In this document: positions 4,779 through 5,086 of the stretch, one piece after another
Position numbering within the stretch: the first letter of the stretch is position 1
Layout of the letters: every line of letters starts with the position of its first letter
NCBI GenBank assembly: GCA_024635735.1
Contig: JAGXII010000126.1
Span: 1-5,086 of the forward strand
From: Christiangramia sp.
GTDB lineage: Bacteria; Bacteroidota; Bacteroidia; Flavobacteriales; Flavobacteriaceae
DNA: 5,086 bases
Direction: 5' to 3'
Made by a program: the position numbers and the translations under genes
Notes under the pieces: generated by a model
What the model was told of the DNA's origin: nothing
Database searches by the model: none
What the model saw: only the letters and a program-made list of their open reading frames with translations

Positions 4779-5086
4779 TTATTTCAGGTTTGATACCAGG
4801 AAATAATTGTTCAGCAAATTCTTCCTGTTATACTTCATTTCTTCCCCGGTTTTTTTATCTATTACCTGCAGGCCAACGGCTTTACAGATGGCCTGTCCGG
4901 CAGCAGTATCCCATTCCATGGTAGGAGCAAAGCGTGGATAAACATCAGCTAAACCTTCAGCTACCAAACAGAATTTTAATGAACTCCCCCTGGAAACAAT
5001 TTCAACTTCCTTTTCAAATTCCTCTTTTATAGATTCAATATAATCAAGGGTACCCTCATTCATATGAGACCTACTCCCCACCACCC
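4779..5086 (-). CDS. cysQ: 3'(2'),5'-bisphosphate nucleotidase CysQ, C-terminal part (5' end beyond window)
   Basis: CysQ is a magnesium-dependent phosphatase of the inositol-monophosphatase fold. It converts PAP, left after PAPS is used, to AMP and so prevents toxic build-up. The visible 102 codons align with the C-terminal third of the family: SRSH near the right edge, GSSLKFCLVAEGLADVYPRF, then MEWDTAAGQAI, where the WDTAAG motif carries a metal-binding Asp. The end YNRKNLLNNYFLVS matches the usual C-terminus. The frame is open to the window edge, so the start is outside; a GTG near 5084 is internal. Its place next to CysC and CysD fits PAPS metabolism, although the BKACE pair and the DUF2061 gene now lie between them. 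Confidence 0.95.
   Translation of the reverse strand, partial: VVGSRSHMNEGTLDYIESIKEEFEKEVEIVSRGSSLKFCLVAEGLADVYPRFAPTMEWDTAAGQAICKAVGLQVIDKKTGEEMKYNRKNLLNNYFLVSNLK

Overview
The window looks like a low-GC Bacteroidota chromosome, most likely a marine flavobacterium of the Gramella/Christiangramia kind. This rests on protein resemblance, mostly weak Shine-Dalgarno sites, a four-helix-bundle S23 (IVP) gene and a CysC-CysD-CysN set linked to a DUF2061 membrane protein. The genus is an inference; no rRNA or marker gene is present. Every convincing gene lies on the minus strand, so transcription runs from high to low coordinates.

In transcription order the layout is: the 3' end of cysQ (cut by the window's right edge); a 121-bp AT-rich gap; a BKACE-family beta-keto acid cleavage enzyme that overlaps by 8 bp a NeuD/PglD-type hexapeptide acyltransferase; a 78-bp gap with a small inverted repeat; a DUF2061 membrane protein built from two near-identical halves and starting with TTG; a gap carrying an array of 8-bp repeats; cysC (APS kinase); cysD (ATP sulfurylase small subunit) 4 bp later; an S23 four-helix-bundle gene enclosed by inverted arrays of 7-bp repeats; and the first 197 codons of cysN (ATP sulfurylase GTPase subunit), cut by the left edge.

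The cys genes form a sulfate-activation module. CysD and CysN make APS, CysC phosphorylates it to PAPS, and CysQ removes the by-product PAP. No PAPS or sulfite reductase and no sulfotransferase is visible, so the window cannot decide between cysteine synthesis and sulfation of glycans or lipids. The BKACE/NeuD-like pair sits between cysQ and the rest of the module like an inserted cassette. It suggests a CoA-ester-making enzyme feeding an acyltransferase, possibly for sugar modification.

The points most worth a second look are: the S23 gene wedged between cysD and cysN inside inverted heptamer arrays that could form a 17/19-bp stem; a Gly-to-Glu change in the CysN Walker A motif; the tandemly duplicated DUF2061 protein tied to cysC; the octamer array before cysC; and the BKACE/acyltransferase pair, whose BKACE keeps its zinc and catalytic residues but lacks the residue expected to bind an amino substrate. 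Gaps shorter than 130 bp separate all genes, and no RNA gene, CRISPR array, transposase or clear rho-independent terminator was found.
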